A program made the translations under genes and the position numbers. Below the pieces are notes generated by a model. The model saw nothing but the letters and a program-made list of their open reading frames with translations. It had not been told where the DNA came from and made no database searches. Positions 1 through 13,231 of a stretch of DNA of 64,000 nucleotides are shown here, piece by piece. Each line of letters begins with the position of its first letter. The stretch's first letter is position 1. The DNA comes from Terriglobia bacterium. GTDB lineage: Bacteria; Acidobacteriota; Terriglobia; Bryobacterales; Bryobacteraceae. The stretch lies in NCBI GenBank assembly GCA_020073445.1, contig JAIQFE010000023.1:92805-156804 (forward strand). Reading direction: 5' to 3'.

Positions 1-3913
<3,913 letters not shown>

Positions 3914-3921
<8 letters not shown>

Positions 3922-5314
3922 AAACACCGGGTTCATGGAGTACACGCGCGAGCTGCCGGAGCGGCGGCCAGTAGAAGAGCGCGTCAAGGATTGGCTCGAG
4001 ATTTACAAGGAGTTCCCGCTCGAGAAAGTCCGCACGCAGGGAGCCCGCTGCATGGATTGCGGCGTGCCTTTCTGCCACACCGGCTGCCCGCTGAACAACA
4101 TCATTCCCGATTGGAACGATCTGGTCTATCGCGACCGCTGGCACGCGGCCGTGAGGGTTCTGCATTCGACCAACAACTTTCCGGAGTTCACCGGCCGCAT
4201 CTGCCCCGCCCCGTGCGAGGCGGCGTGCGTGCTCGGAATCAATGAACCGCCCGTGACGATCAAGGTGATCGAGCGAACCATCATCGATCATGCCTTCGCG
4301 GAAGGCTGGATTGTCCCCGAGCCCCCGGCTATCCGCACCAGCAAACGCGTGGCGGTAGTGGGATCGGGTCCCGCAGGCTTAGCCGCCGCGCAGCAATTGG
4401 CGCGCGCCGGCCATTGGGTCACGGTATTTGAAAAGAGCGACCGCATCGGCGGCCTGCTGCGCTACGGCATCCCCAACTTCAAGATGGAGAAGCAAGGGAT
4501 CGACCGGCGCATGGAACAGATGGAAGCCGAAGGCGTCGAATTCATCACTAAAGCCAACATCACTTCGCTCGAGGATCTGCGCCGCGAGTATCAGGCCATC
4601 GTCCTGGCCATGGGCGCCGAGCAGCCGCGCGATCTTCCCGTACCCGGCCGCGAGCTGAAGGGTATCCATTTCGCGATGGACTTCCTGACGCAGCAGAATA
4701 AGCGTAACGAGGGCGACAAGGAAGATACGTCCAAGGCGATCCTGGCGACCGGCAAGCCGGTGATCATCATCGGCGGCGGCGATACGGGCGCGGATTGCCT
4801 GGGTACGTCGCACCGTCAAAAAGCCGCGAGCGTTCATCAGTTCGAAATTCTTCCCAAGCCACCCGAAGAGCGCGCGGCGGCGACACCATGGCCGATGTGG
4901 CCTCTGCAACTCCGCACGGAGAGTTCCCACGAAGAAGGCGGCTTGCGCGAGTGGGCGGTAGCCACAGTGAAATTCGAAGGCGACGCGCAAGGCAATGTGA
5001 AAAAGCTCCATGGAATACGCGTGGGCGCCGCGCCGAAGTTCGCACCGTTGAAGGGCAGCGAGTTCACGCTGGACGCCGAACTGGTGCTGCTCGCCATGGG
5101 TTTCACCGGACCCGTGAAATCCGGCTTGCTGGAGCAGGCCGGCATCAAATGCGATCAGCGCGGCAACATCGCCGCCGAGAATTATCAGACGTCGATTCCC
5201 GGTGTCTTCGCGGCAGGCGACGCTCGTCGCGGGCAGTCCCTGGTGGTCTGGGCCATCGCCGAAGGCCGCAAGGCAGCCGAAGCGGTCAACGAATATCTCG
5301 CCAAAAGTTCTTGA
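3914..5314 (+). CDS. gltD: Glutamate synthase small (beta) subunit
   Basis: This 466-residue flavoprotein passes electrons from NADPH through FAD and Fe-S clusters to GltB. The N-terminal region carries the cysteine pattern of the two 4Fe-4S clusters ([15 protein letters not shown] near residue 37 and CPAPCEAAC near residue 97). An FAD dinucleotide-binding motif follows ([17 protein letters not shown], about residue 150), then a second nucleotide-binding GGGDTGADC near residue 290 and the FAD-contacting C-terminal motif [19 protein letters not shown]. Length is normal. The ATG lies inside the end of gltB, so translation is probably coupled. Confidence 0.97.
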
Positions 5315-5553
5315 ACGCGAGACGCATTCTCGCAATCCTGGCCGTACTGCTTGTATGTCTGCCGATCGCGTTTATCGTCACGATCCTGTTGTCGCCACTC
5401 TGGTCCTGGATTGAGGCGAGCTACGGCATCGAATCGATCGGCCACTCCGGACCATCGGACTGGTGCTTTTATGCGGTCTATAGCGTTCTGAACGCTTTGG
5501 TATTTGCGTTCATCCGCGTTTATTTGCGGCTAGGCAACGCGAAAGCCATATAG
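5311..5553 (+). CDS. Small hydrophobic membrane protein
   Basis: An 80-residue open frame starts at a TTG that overlaps the gltD stop codon (TTGA arrangement), which suggests coupled translation. The N-terminal half is strongly hydrophobic ([20 protein letters not shown]) and a second hydrophobic stretch lies near the C-terminus, so two membrane segments are likely. A conserved-looking centre reads [16 protein letters not shown]; similar small bacterial membrane proteins seem to share this segment, but no function is known to me. The 3' end overlaps the convergent PQQ gene by about 34 bp. The evidence is frame, hydrophobicity and position only. Confidence 0.55.
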   Translation: MNARRILAILAVLLVCLPIAFIVTILLSPLWSWIEASYGIESIGHSGPSDWCFYAVYSVLNALVFAFIRVYLRLGNAKAI

Positions 5554-7204
5554 GCTCCCGGACCATTCCCCGCCGCCACGCACAGCGCGACGTACTCCCG
5601 GCCGCCGATCTCGTACACTGCCGGAACGCCTTCCGCCGATGCGGGCAGGTCGGTCTCCCACATCACTTTGCCCGTGTCGGCATCATAGGCGCGAAACTTC
5701 TTGTCGTTGGTCGCGGCGAAAATCAGTCCCGATGCCGTCACCACCGGGCCTCCGCGCTGCTGCTGGACGACGCCCGTATCCGCATGCCCCTCAGCCGCGA
5801 GCGACGGAACGTTGCCATAAGGAATCTGCCACCGGATGGTCCCCGCGTTCAGATCGTACGCCGTGAGCTGGAACCATGGCGGCGACAGCGAAGGCAGCTT
5901 CGATTGCGCCACGAACTGCGTATAAGGAGCCGTGTAATGCGTGAACGCCCCGTCCACCGGCGTGATCGGTGGCGCATGCGGCACCGCCTTCCCCTTTTGA
6001 TCGGCGGCCGAATTCCCGGGCGGCGTGATCGTTACGATGGTCGGCGCGTCCTTCGACACGATATACAGGAAGCCCTTGCCAGGATCGACCGCCGCCGTTC
6101 CCCAACTCGCTCCACCGCCGACGCCCGGGATCGTCACGGTCCCCTTCATGCTCGGCGGCGTGAACAGACCCTCGTTGCGGGAATTGCGAATCCGCTCGCG
6201 CCACGTAGCTTGCTCCGCCTCGGGCATGTACGGGCTGACGTCTTTCTCGCTGAGACTCTGCCGCGCGAACGGCGGAGGCTTGGTCGGAAACGGTTGCGTG
6301 GGCCAAGCTTGCTCGCCCGGCACATCCGATTTCGGCAGGTGCGCGCATCCAGTGCGATGATCGAATTCGCGAACAGATTTTGGCCCACGCGATCCGCGCC
6401 GTAGTGATCCCACTTGCCGGTTCCGGTCGGTATATAAGCGATGCCGCGCTTCTCATCAATGGTCAGCTCATTCCAATTGATGCCGCCGCCCGAGCGCGTC
6501 CAGAAATCCTTGGGCCAAGTCTCATACCCAAACTCACCCGGGCGCGGCACGGTGTGAAACTGCCACAGCAGCTTGCCCGTCCGCACACTGTAAGCGTGGA
6601 TATCGCCCGGAACGTACGAGTAATCCGCACCTGACCGCATCAGCGGCATGATGAGGATGTCCTCGAAAATCCGTCCGGGATTGTTGGTCTGGATCGGCGG
6701 CACGTTGGTCAGATCGCGGTCGAGCCCGGTTCGCAAATCGGTCCGGCCGTTATCGCCGAACGACAGCACCGTCTGGCCGGTACGCGCATCGATCGCGGTC
6801 AGGAATCCACCATTAGTGGTAAAGATTCTCCGGTCCGAGCGATCTTTACTTTCCCAATAGTTCATCCCGCGCGTGGTGACTGGTCCCTGGAACGCATGAA
6901 CCCACAACTCGCGTCCCGATGCGGCATCCAGAGCTACCAGCGCGTTGTTCTTCGCCTGGACGTAAATGACGCCATCCACAACGAAAGGATTAAACAAGTA
7001 TTGGACGTTGTCGCCGGTCGCATACGACCAGGCCACCGCCAGCTGCTTCACGTTGGACTTATTGATCTGGTTGAGCGAGGTGTATTGCGAGGAGTCCGCT
7101 CCGCCCAGATATTGGTTCCAGGTGTTGAACGGGCGCAGATCGGCAGCAGTCCCGGTTACCGCGAGCGTCAACAGAATCGCGAATGTGATTCGAAAGCTGG
7201 CCAT
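5520..7204 (-). pseudogene. PQQ-dependent dehydrogenase, disrupted by internal deletion and frame change
   Basis: This is a periplasmic quinoprotein (PQQ alcohol/glucose dehydrogenase-like propeller) with a signal peptide starting MASFRITFAILLTLAV. The N-terminal frame (ATG at 7204) reads normally through propeller motifs such as LVALDAASGRELW and ends at ANSIIALDART near 6343. Homology resumes in another frame at LPKSDVPGEQAWPTQPF near 6338 and continues to the C-terminus (PAVYEIGGREYVALCV). Members of this family normally have some 60 residues between these two points, including a tryptophan-docking blade, so the locus has lost about 180 nt and shifted frame. Neither fragment would fold into a full propeller. 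An assembly error is possible. Confidence 0.85.
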
Positions 7205-7224
7205 TCCGGGCAGTATACACGAGA

Positions 7225-8355
7225 CTAGCCGTTTCGATGCGGTCGTGTCGTATGGAGATACGTTTCCCTTCCTGCGGCGCCGCTAACGGCCCAAACCTGT
7301 TGGTTCGGCAGCGACACTTCGGGTGTCCAGAAGGCATCCGATGGGATGGATTCGGATGGCTCCACGCGACCTGTTTCGATCTCAGCGATGACCAGTCCCT
7401 CACCCTCCGCGTAGCCCCGCCTGGAGAGCGTCCGGCCGTGCGCATCGGCGACTTGGCTTTCGCCTGAGAACCGCAACACCGCCTCGCCGCCGAGAACCGA
7501 ACCAGCCGAATTCCAGGTGTCGCCGACGAGGCTCGCATGGACAACCGGTGCTCCCACCAGCCGGGCAAGGCGGCGGGGAGTCTCCCGGATGGCCTCGCCC
7601 CCGTCGAGTACGCCCCGACCAGCAGCCTGATTCGCACGCGAGACGTTTTGGGAGACGAACGGCCAGCCCGACGCGGCTAGCACCAGATCGACTCGGCCGG
7701 TGAGCCGGCGGGCCGTTCGGTACCGGCACTGCTCCCAGCACAGCGCCGCGCCGGCGTTCATACCGTTTGGCAACGCGAACACAGCACTCTTGATGTTCTG
7801 CGGCCGGGACGGCACGGGTTGTTTAGACGCGACAGTCGCCTGGCGGCTCACCTCCTTCACGAACTCGTCGTCTTCACCGCCCGCGTAAACCGTGCTCTCG
7901 ATGTCGGTCGTGGGAAAATCCTTGTCGTGCGTGTAGACGTCGCCCGCCGGCGACGCGAGCACGAACGTATTGAAAACGTCCGCTCCACTGCGCGCCAGGA
8001 ACGATCCGGCAATATACGCATTGCCTTCATGCGCGAGTCGTTTCAGCAGCTGCATCGGCGCGCCGTCCAGCGGACGATAGGCGTTCAGGAGTTTTGTCGG
8101 ATGGTGGGCGATACCCGTTGTGAAGAACTCCGGCAGAACGACCCAGCGGGCGCCCTCACGCAGCGCCAGCCTAACCCAACGCTCGGCGTTCTCCAGGTTG
8201 GCGTCGACCTCGCCCAGCGTCGCATGCATCTGTACGGCCGCGACGCGGACGGTCTTCGCCGGCGTCTGCGCACGTCCCGGACGAACAATGACTGCAGCGG
8301 CTCCCGCCATGACGGCGCCCTTAATCAGGTTCCTGCGCGAGATGTCGTGCTGCAT
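7225..8355 (-). CDS. Tat-exported carbon-nitrogen hydrolase (nitrilase superfamily)
   Basis: This is a nitrilase/amidase-fold hydrolase that would cleave a carbon-nitrogen bond of an unknown amide or nitrile outside the cytoplasm. The start was set at the ATG at 8355 because a GGAGGG sits 7 nt upstream. The N-terminus has a twin-arginine signal (SRRNLIKG followed by a hydrophobic stretch ending near GRAQ). All three catalytic residues of the superfamily are visible: Glu in LPEFFTTG, Lys in HDKDFPTTD and Cys in ALCWEQCRYRTAR. About 376 residues. It lies behind the broken dehydrogenase in the same orientation, with 20 bp between them. The substrate cannot be inferred. Confidence 0.85.
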   Translation of the reverse strand: MQHDISRRNLIKGAVMAGAAAVIVRPGRAQTPAKTVRVAAVQMHATLGEVDANLENAERWVRLALREGARWVVLPEFFTTGIAHHPTKLLNAYRPLDGAPMQLLKRLAHEGNAYIAGSFLARSGADVFNTFVLASPAGDVYTHDKDFPTTDIESTVYAGGEDDEFVKEVSRQATVASKQPVPSRPQNIKSAVFALPNGMNAGAALCWEQCRYRTARRLTGRVDLVLAASGWPFVSQNVSRANQAAGRGVLDGGEAIRETPRRLARLVGAPVVHASLVGDTWNSAGSVLGGEAVLRFSGESQVADAHGRTLSRRGYAEGEGLVIAEIETGRVEPSESIPSDAFWTPEVSLPNQQVWAVSGAAGRETYLHTTRPHRNG

Positions 8356-8422
8356 TCGCTGGCCCTCCAAATCAAGTCACTGCCATCGTATCCCAAACCC
8401 AGATACTGCGAAACAGGCTCGA

Positions 8423-8671
8423 CTATCGAGCGTCTGGCGTCGTAAACGAATCGGTCACCGTCAGCTCACCCACCCGTAAACGCGCGACCGTTAGATCGTC
8501 GATCGAGAGAGCCTTCACATTTGCCTTGCCGATCATCAGTCTGCCAATTGCCAAACTGCCAATGGCCAGCGCGCCTAACGCAAACGCACCCACCGCGAGT
8601 GCGCCCAAGGCATTGGCGCCGACGGCAGCCCGGCCAACTGTGATTTGTCGAAACTTGTTAGGACGAAACAT
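8423..8671 (-). CDS. Small protein with Ala-Leu/Ile-Gly repeats
   Basis: This 82-residue protein is dominated by a 5-residue-period repeat of small and aliphatic residues (ALGALAVGAFALGALAIGS), followed by a more polar tail with the same rhythm (ALSIDDLTVARLRVGEL). The periodic x-[LIV]-x-x-[LIV] pattern resembles a short beta-helix in the style of pentapeptide-repeat proteins, or a glycine-zipper membrane hairpin. No catalytic motif is visible. It is divergent from the sigma factor, with 76 bp of shared upstream region. Confidence 0.6.
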   Translation of the reverse strand: MFRPNKFRQITVGRAAVGANALGALAVGAFALGALAIGSLAIGRLMIGKANVKALSIDDLTVARLRVGELTVTDSFTTPDAR

Positions 8672-8747
8672 ATAAGGTACCTGTCCAGATTATCCTTCAA
8701 GCGCCTGCCCGACCGCCCCCGATTCGCCCGAATGTTACAGTTTCCTT

Positions 8748-9362
8748 ATGGCCGGGCACACAGGTGACCAGGGCGAAGTTACACGCCTATTGGGGGATTT
8801 GGGGCGCGGCGACAAAGACGCCGTCAATCAGCTTTTGCCGCTGGTCTATGACGAGCTGCATCGCCTGGCCCGCTCCTACTTCCGCCGCGAGCGGGGCGAG
8901 CACACGCTGCAACCCACAGCCTTAGTCCACGAAGCCTACATCCGCCTGGTCGACCAGCGTGCCCCGCTCGAAAGCCGTGGACATTTTCTCGCCGTAGCAG
9001 CCACCCAGATGCGCCGTATCCTGCTGGATTACGCCCGCAAACATCACGCGGCCCGGCGAGGCGGCGCGGGCCAGAAAGTCCTGCTCGAAGACACCATGGC
9101 GATCTGCCAACAGAAGCCGGTGGACATCATCGCGCTGGACGCCGCTTTACAGAAGCTCGCCGCACTCGACGGCGATCAGTCCCAAGTGGTCGAGCTGCGA
9201 TTCTTCGGAGGACTGTCGGTGGAGGAAACCGCGGAGGTCATGGGCAACTCGCCCGCCACCGTCAAGCGCGCCTGGAGTTCCGCGCGCGCGTTCCTGCATC
9301 GCGAAATCACGGGAGGCTCTCTTGACGCCCGAGCGATGGGCGCAGATTCGTCAGATCTTTGA
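8748..9362 (+). CDS. ECF-type RNA polymerase sigma factor
   Basis: This 204-residue ECF sigma factor has region 2 (LPLVYDELHRLARSYFRRER, with HTLQPTALVHEAYIRL) and a region 4 helix-turn-helix (LSVEETAEVMGNSPATVKR). The HTLQPTALVHEAY signature matches the TIGR02999 subgroup that is common in Acidobacteria and Planctomycetes. It is followed, with a 41-bp overlap, by a Ser/Thr kinase gene, an arrangement in which the kinase is thought to replace an anti-sigma factor as activity control. No anti-sigma gene is present. The overlap implies co-translation. Confidence 0.93.
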   Translation: MAGHTGDQGEVTRLLGDLGRGDKDAVNQLLPLVYDELHRLARSYFRRERGEHTLQPTALVHEAYIRLVDQRAPLESRGHFLAVAATQMRRILLDYARKHHAARRGGAGQKVLLEDTMAICQQKPVDIIALDAALQKLAALDGDQSQVVELRFFGGLSVEETAEVMGNSPATVKRAWSSARAFLHREITGGSLDARAMGADSSDL

Positions 9363-11328
9363 CGGCGCGCTGGAGCGATCCGAAGTAGACCGTGCTGCTT
9401 ACCTTCGGGTGGTCTGCGCCCGCGATGACGATCTGCGCCGCGAAGTCGAGAGCCTGCTCTCGAGCCACGACTCGGCGGGCGACTTTCTCGACAAGCCCGC
9501 GGCCAGTTTTGCCGGCACGACGCAGACGCTGATCAGCTCAGGCATCGACCTTCAGGAATATCCGCCGGGCCATCGCGTCGGAGCCTACGAATTGCAAAAG
9601 TGCATCGGACGCGGAGGCATGGGATCGGTGTGGCTCGCCACGCGCTCCGATAACGAATTCAAGAAGCAAGTCGCGATAAAACTGGTCAAGCGAGGCATGG
9701 ATACCCAGGAGATCCTGCGCCGCTTCCGCCTGGAGCGCCAGCTGCTTGCTGGACTGACGCATCCCAACATCGCCGCGCTGATCGATGGCGGATCCACGCC
9801 CGACGGCCTTCCGTACCTCGTCATGGAGTACGTCGACGGGATTCGCATCGATCGTTACTGCGAACAGCACAAGAGCACCATCACCGAGCGCCTCAAATTG
9901 TTCCGCGACGTTTGCGCCGCCGTGCAATACGCCCACGGCAACCTGGTGGTCCACCGCGATCTCAAGGCCGGCAACATCCTGGTCACGGCGGACGGAATCC
10001 CCAAGCTCCTGGATTTCGGCATCGCCAAGCTCATCCGCAACGAATTCGATACTCTGGCCGCGGCCGAGACGCGCCCCGAGCTGCGCCCCATGACGCTCGA
10101 TTACGCCAGTCCCGAGCAGGTTCGAGGCGAGCCGATCACCACGGCTACGGACGTCTATTCGTTGGGTGTGCTTCTCTATAAGCTGCTCACCGGGAAATCG
10201 CCGTACGGGCTCGCGGCACGATCGGACAGCGCGCTGCGTAAGGCGATCTGCGAACAGGAGCCTCTCAAGCCCAGCGCCGTGGTGTTGACCGACGAGAAGG
10301 CCGTAATCCCCGAAGCCACGCAGAAGATCGACCTCACCCACGAGGAAACGCGCGACAAAGCGCGCCGTCGATTGAAGAAGAAGCTCGCGGGCGATCTCGA
10401 CATGATCGTTTTGATGGCTCTGCGCAAGGAGCCTTTGCGCCGCTATGCCTCAGTCGAACAGTTTTCCGGGGATATCCGCCGGTATCTCGAAGGCCGGCCG
10501 GTCATCGCACGAAGCGACACTTTCGGCTACCGGTCGGCGAGATTCCTTCGGCGCAATGCCGTGGCCGTCGCTGCGGCAACCGTGGCAACGCTAACCCTGT
10601 TAGGCGCAACGATCCTCGAACAGCAGTCCGCGGCGCGCGCCTCGCAGCGCGACGCCATCGCCGAAGCACGACTCAAAGTCGTCGAAGCCGAGTCGCTCCA
10701 CCAGCAGGGCGATCTGATGGATGCTTATTTCCACTTGGCCGAATCGCAAGGCCGGCCGGCGGCTCTGGAAACCTATCGAAGCGCGCTAGCTTCGGCCCGC
10801 GAGTTCGAACGGACACACGCCGAGTTGCCAGCTGCCTCGCGATTTCTTGCGCGCGCGGCGATCCAAGTGGGCAATTTCGCGCCTGACGAGGCGCTGGACC
10901 TCTTCACCGAAGCTCGTTCCCGATTGGATGCCCTCGCCGAAACAGAGACAGCGGAATACTTCGCCGCCCTCGAAGGGCTGGGGCGCGCGCAGTTCCGGCG
11001 CCGGGACCTGCTCGCTTCCCTCGCCAGCTTCAGCCGAGCGCTCCAGATCGCCGAACGCCAGTCTTCGTCGGGCGGCAGGAAGCTCGACCAGGCGTCGGCA
11101 AACTTCTGGGTCGGCGCGGTCCTGGCGCAAAATGGCGAGAATGAAGCCGCCGCCGCCAAGCTCCGCAAAGCATTCGAACTATATCGCGACCTCGCAGGCG
11201 CTCAGGTAAACGGCGCGGAAGATTCTCCCGCGGGTTATCGAAAAGCATTGGCGGATTTGGCCGCACAAGCCCCTCCCGATCTTCGCCAGGTCATCGAGTC
11301 ACAATTGCGCGAGTCCGCTCCCGGTTGA
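9322..11328 (+). CDS. Membrane Ser/Thr protein kinase with C-terminal helical repeats
   Basis: This 668-residue protein begins at a TTG inside the sigma-factor gene; a GGGAGG lies just upstream. A short N-terminal helical region (MTPERWAQIRQIFDGAL, a common lead-in of acidobacterial kinases) precedes a kinase domain at about residues 85-380. The Gly loop is GRGGMGSVW, the Lys is in VAIKLVKRG, the catalytic loop is HRDLKAGN (about residue 211), the Mg loop is DFG (about 231) and the P+1 loop is DYASPEQV. One transmembrane segment follows (VAVAAATVATLTLLGA, about residues 412-430), then Ala/Leu-rich helices reading like TPR repeats (AFELYRDLAGA). It probably phosphorylates or gates the neighbouring sigma factor (inference from linkage). 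Confidence 0.93.
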   Translation: MTPERWAQIRQIFDGALERSEVDRAAYLRVVCARDDDLRREVESLLSSHDSAGDFLDKPAASFAGTTQTLISSGIDLQEYPPGHRVGAYELQKCIGRGGMGSVWLATRSDNEFKKQVAIKLVKRGMDTQEILRRFRLERQLLAGLTHPNIAALIDGGSTPDGLPYLVMEYVDGIRIDRYCEQHKSTITERLKLFRDVCAAVQYAHGNLVVHRDLKAGNILVTADGIPKLLDFGIAKLIRNEFDTLAAAETRPELRPMTLDYASPEQVRGEPITTATDVYSLGVLLYKLLTGKSPYGLAARSDSALRKAICEQEPLKPSAVVLTDEKAVIPEATQKIDLTHEETRDKARRRLKKKLAGDLDMIVLMALRKEPLRRYASVEQFSGDIRRYLEGRPVIARSDTFGYRSARFLRRNAVAVAAATVATLTLLGATILEQQSAARASQRDAIAEARLKVVEAESLHQQGDLMDAYFHLAESQGRPAALETYRSALASAREFERTHAELPAASRFLARAAIQVGNFAPDEALDLFTEARSRLDALAETETAEYFAALEGLGRAQFRRRDLLASLASFSRALQIAERQSSSGGRKLDQASANFWVGAVLAQNGENEAAAAKLRKAFELYRDLAGAQVNGAEDSPAGYRKALADLAAQAPPDLRQVIESQLRESAPG

Positions 11329-11348
11329 GTTGATACCATGAAGTCGCA

Positions 11349-12554
11349 TTGAAGCCCTCACTGCGCGTCGCGCTCTTCACCGATTCGTTCGATGAAGCCA
11401 ACGGGGTCGCCACTTTCTGCCAACAGTTCGCCGCATTTACTCTGCAGCAGAACATTCCGTTTCTCTGCGTCCGCCCCGGTTCGCAAAGGCGTTCGATCTG
11501 TGACCAGTCGCTGACAACGCTAGAGCTAAAGAGAAGCCCGGCGGCGTTTCCAATAGACTACGGATTCCGCTGCGATCCTTTGCTGAGCCGGTATAAGAGC
11601 TGGGTCACGGATCAGCTCCGGTTGTTCGGGCCCGATTTGGTGCATATCACTGGACCCGGAGATTTTGGGATCTTGGGGTTTTGGGCCGCTCATTCGCTGG
11701 GGATTCCGCTGGTCGCGTCCTGGCACACAAATCTGCACGAGTACGCGGGCCGGCGTCTGGATAGGCTGTGCTCCCGCCTGCCAGCTGCCTGGCGGAAGCG
11801 CGTCGTCCGGACGGGAGAATCTCTGAGCTTGGATGCCCTCATGCGATTCTACCGATTGCCTCGCTTCGTGTTGGCTCCCAATGAATCGATGATTCAATTG
11901 CTCAAGGACCGCGTGCACAAACCCGCGTACTTTCTGCCGCACGGAGTCGACACGAATCTCTATTCCCCCGCCCGCCGTCACCAGCGGAACGGTTCGTTCT
12001 GCATCGGGTATGTGGGCCGTTTCACTCCCGAAAAGGGCGTGCGGTTATTCGTGGACCTGGAGCAGAGGCTGCTTGCCGCCGGCCGCAACGATTTTCGATT
12101 GGTTTTGATCGGAGAAGGAACTGAAAAGGGTTGGCTGAAGAATAATCTCCGGTGCGCCGAGTTCCCTGGCATTCTTCGCGGTGAGGCGCTGGCGGAAGCA
12201 TACGCGGACATGGACGTGTTCGTGTTTCCCTCCCGCACGGATACTTTCGGCTTAGTGCTGCTTGAAGCGATGGCATCCGGAGTCCCTGTGGTGGTGAGCC
12301 CGGAGGCCGCGGTCCGCGTGGAGGTACAGCATGGCGTTACGGGATTTGTGGCGCAGGATATCGGCAGCTTTACCGACAGTGTTCTTCGCCTGATGGAGAA
12401 TGACGCGTTGCGCCGGGAGATGAGCTGCGCAGCCCGCCAATTCGCGTGTTCGAAGGCTTGGTCTGAAGTGTTCCCCCAGGTGTACCGCACCTACGAACTC
12501 GGCCTGAAGGAGTGCGATTACTTGCGACCTCTTCGGCCTGACCCGAATCTATAG
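11349..12554 (+). CDS. Glycosyltransferase family 4 protein
   Basis: This 401-residue GT-B glycosyltransferase begins at TTG 11349, the only in-frame start before ALFTDSFDEANGVATF. The N-terminal Rossmann half contains the acceptor-side motif HITGPGDFGILGFW and the C-terminal half holds the donor-binding region GYVGRFTPEKGV and FPSRTDTFGLVLLEAMASG, with the E(x7)E motif that binds the sugar nucleotide. The sequence resembles GDP-mannose-dependent mannosyltransferases and digalactosyl/sulfoquinovosyl lipid transferases, but the acceptor is not determinable. It starts 20 bp after the kinase gene. Confidence 0.9.
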   Translation: MKPSLRVALFTDSFDEANGVATFCQQFAAFTLQQNIPFLCVRPGSQRRSICDQSLTTLELKRSPAAFPIDYGFRCDPLLSRYKSWVTDQLRLFGPDLVHITGPGDFGILGFWAAHSLGIPLVASWHTNLHEYAGRRLDRLCSRLPAAWRKRVVRTGESLSLDALMRFYRLPRFVLAPNESMIQLLKDRVHKPAYFLPHGVDTNLYSPARRHQRNGSFCIGYVGRFTPEKGVRLFVDLEQRLLAAGRNDFRLVLIGEGTEKGWLKNNLRCAEFPGILRGEALAEAYADMDVFVFPSRTDTFGLVLLEAMASGVPVVVSPEAAVRVEVQHGVTGFVAQDIGSFTDSVLRLMENDALRREMSCAARQFACSKAWSEVFPQVYRTYELGLKECDYLRPLRPDPNL

Positions 12555-12587
12555 TGCTACGCGGGTTCGCGCGAGAGGGACTTCAGG

Positions 12588-13217
12588 ATGGCCTACAATT
12601 ACGGATCGTTGGTTTTCACCCCCGTCATCAAGGCGCTGCAGGAACGCTATGGCAGCCGCCGTCAATACGCCAGGCGCGAAGCCTCGGGCATCACCGGCCA
12701 CGGCTTGGGACCTCCAGAGACAGAGTTCGTCAGCGAGGCGGACAGCTTCTACATGGCCAGCGTGGGCGCCACAGGCTGGCCCTACGTCCAGCATCGCGGC
12801 GGCCCCAAGGGGTTCCTCAAAGTCATCGACGAACACACCGTCGCCTTTGCGGATTTCCGCGGCAACAAGCAGTTCATCAGCGCCGGCAACCTGACCACCG
12901 ACGACCGCGTGGCCCTGATCTTCGTCGACTATCCCCGGCAGGCGCGCCTCAAACTTCTTGGCCACGTGAAAATCCTCGAAGGCGCGGACGCGCAGGAGTG
13001 GCTCGTAAAACTCCGCCTCCCAGGCTACAGCGCGGTGCTGGAACGGGTGTTCCTGATCCACGTCGACGCCTTCGACTGGAACTGCCCCCAGCACATCACC
13101 CCGCGCTTCACCGAAGAGCAAATCCGCACCGCGCTCTCGCCGATTGAAGAACGAATGAACGCACTGGAGCATGAAAACCAGCAGCTCCGGGCCGAGATCG
13201 CGCGACTAAAGGCCTAA
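12588..13217 (+). CDS. Pyridoxamine 5'-phosphate oxidase-family FMN-binding protein
   Basis: This 209-residue split-barrel flavoprotein family member shows the core pattern TGWPYVQHRGGPKGFLKV followed by FADFRGNKQFISAGNL and ALIFVDYPRQARLKLLG, typical of the Pyridox_oxidase-like group that binds FMN or F420 at a dimer interface. The last 25 residues form a short coiled coil (ERMNALEHENQQLRAEI), unusual as an appendage and perhaps a multimerisation device. The reaction is unknown; relatives are loosely annotated as general stress or nitroreductase-like proteins. It is 33 bp downstream of the glycosyltransferase. Confidence 0.85.
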   Translation: MAYNYGSLVFTPVIKALQERYGSRRQYARREASGITGHGLGPPETEFVSEADSFYMASVGATGWPYVQHRGGPKGFLKVIDEHTVAFADFRGNKQFISAGNLTTDDRVALIFVDYPRQARLKLLGHVKILEGADAQEWLVKLRLPGYSAVLERVFLIHVDAFDWNCPQHITPRFTEEQIRTALSPIEERMNALEHENQQLRAEIARLKA

Positions 13218-13231
13218 AACCAGTCAGCCGG

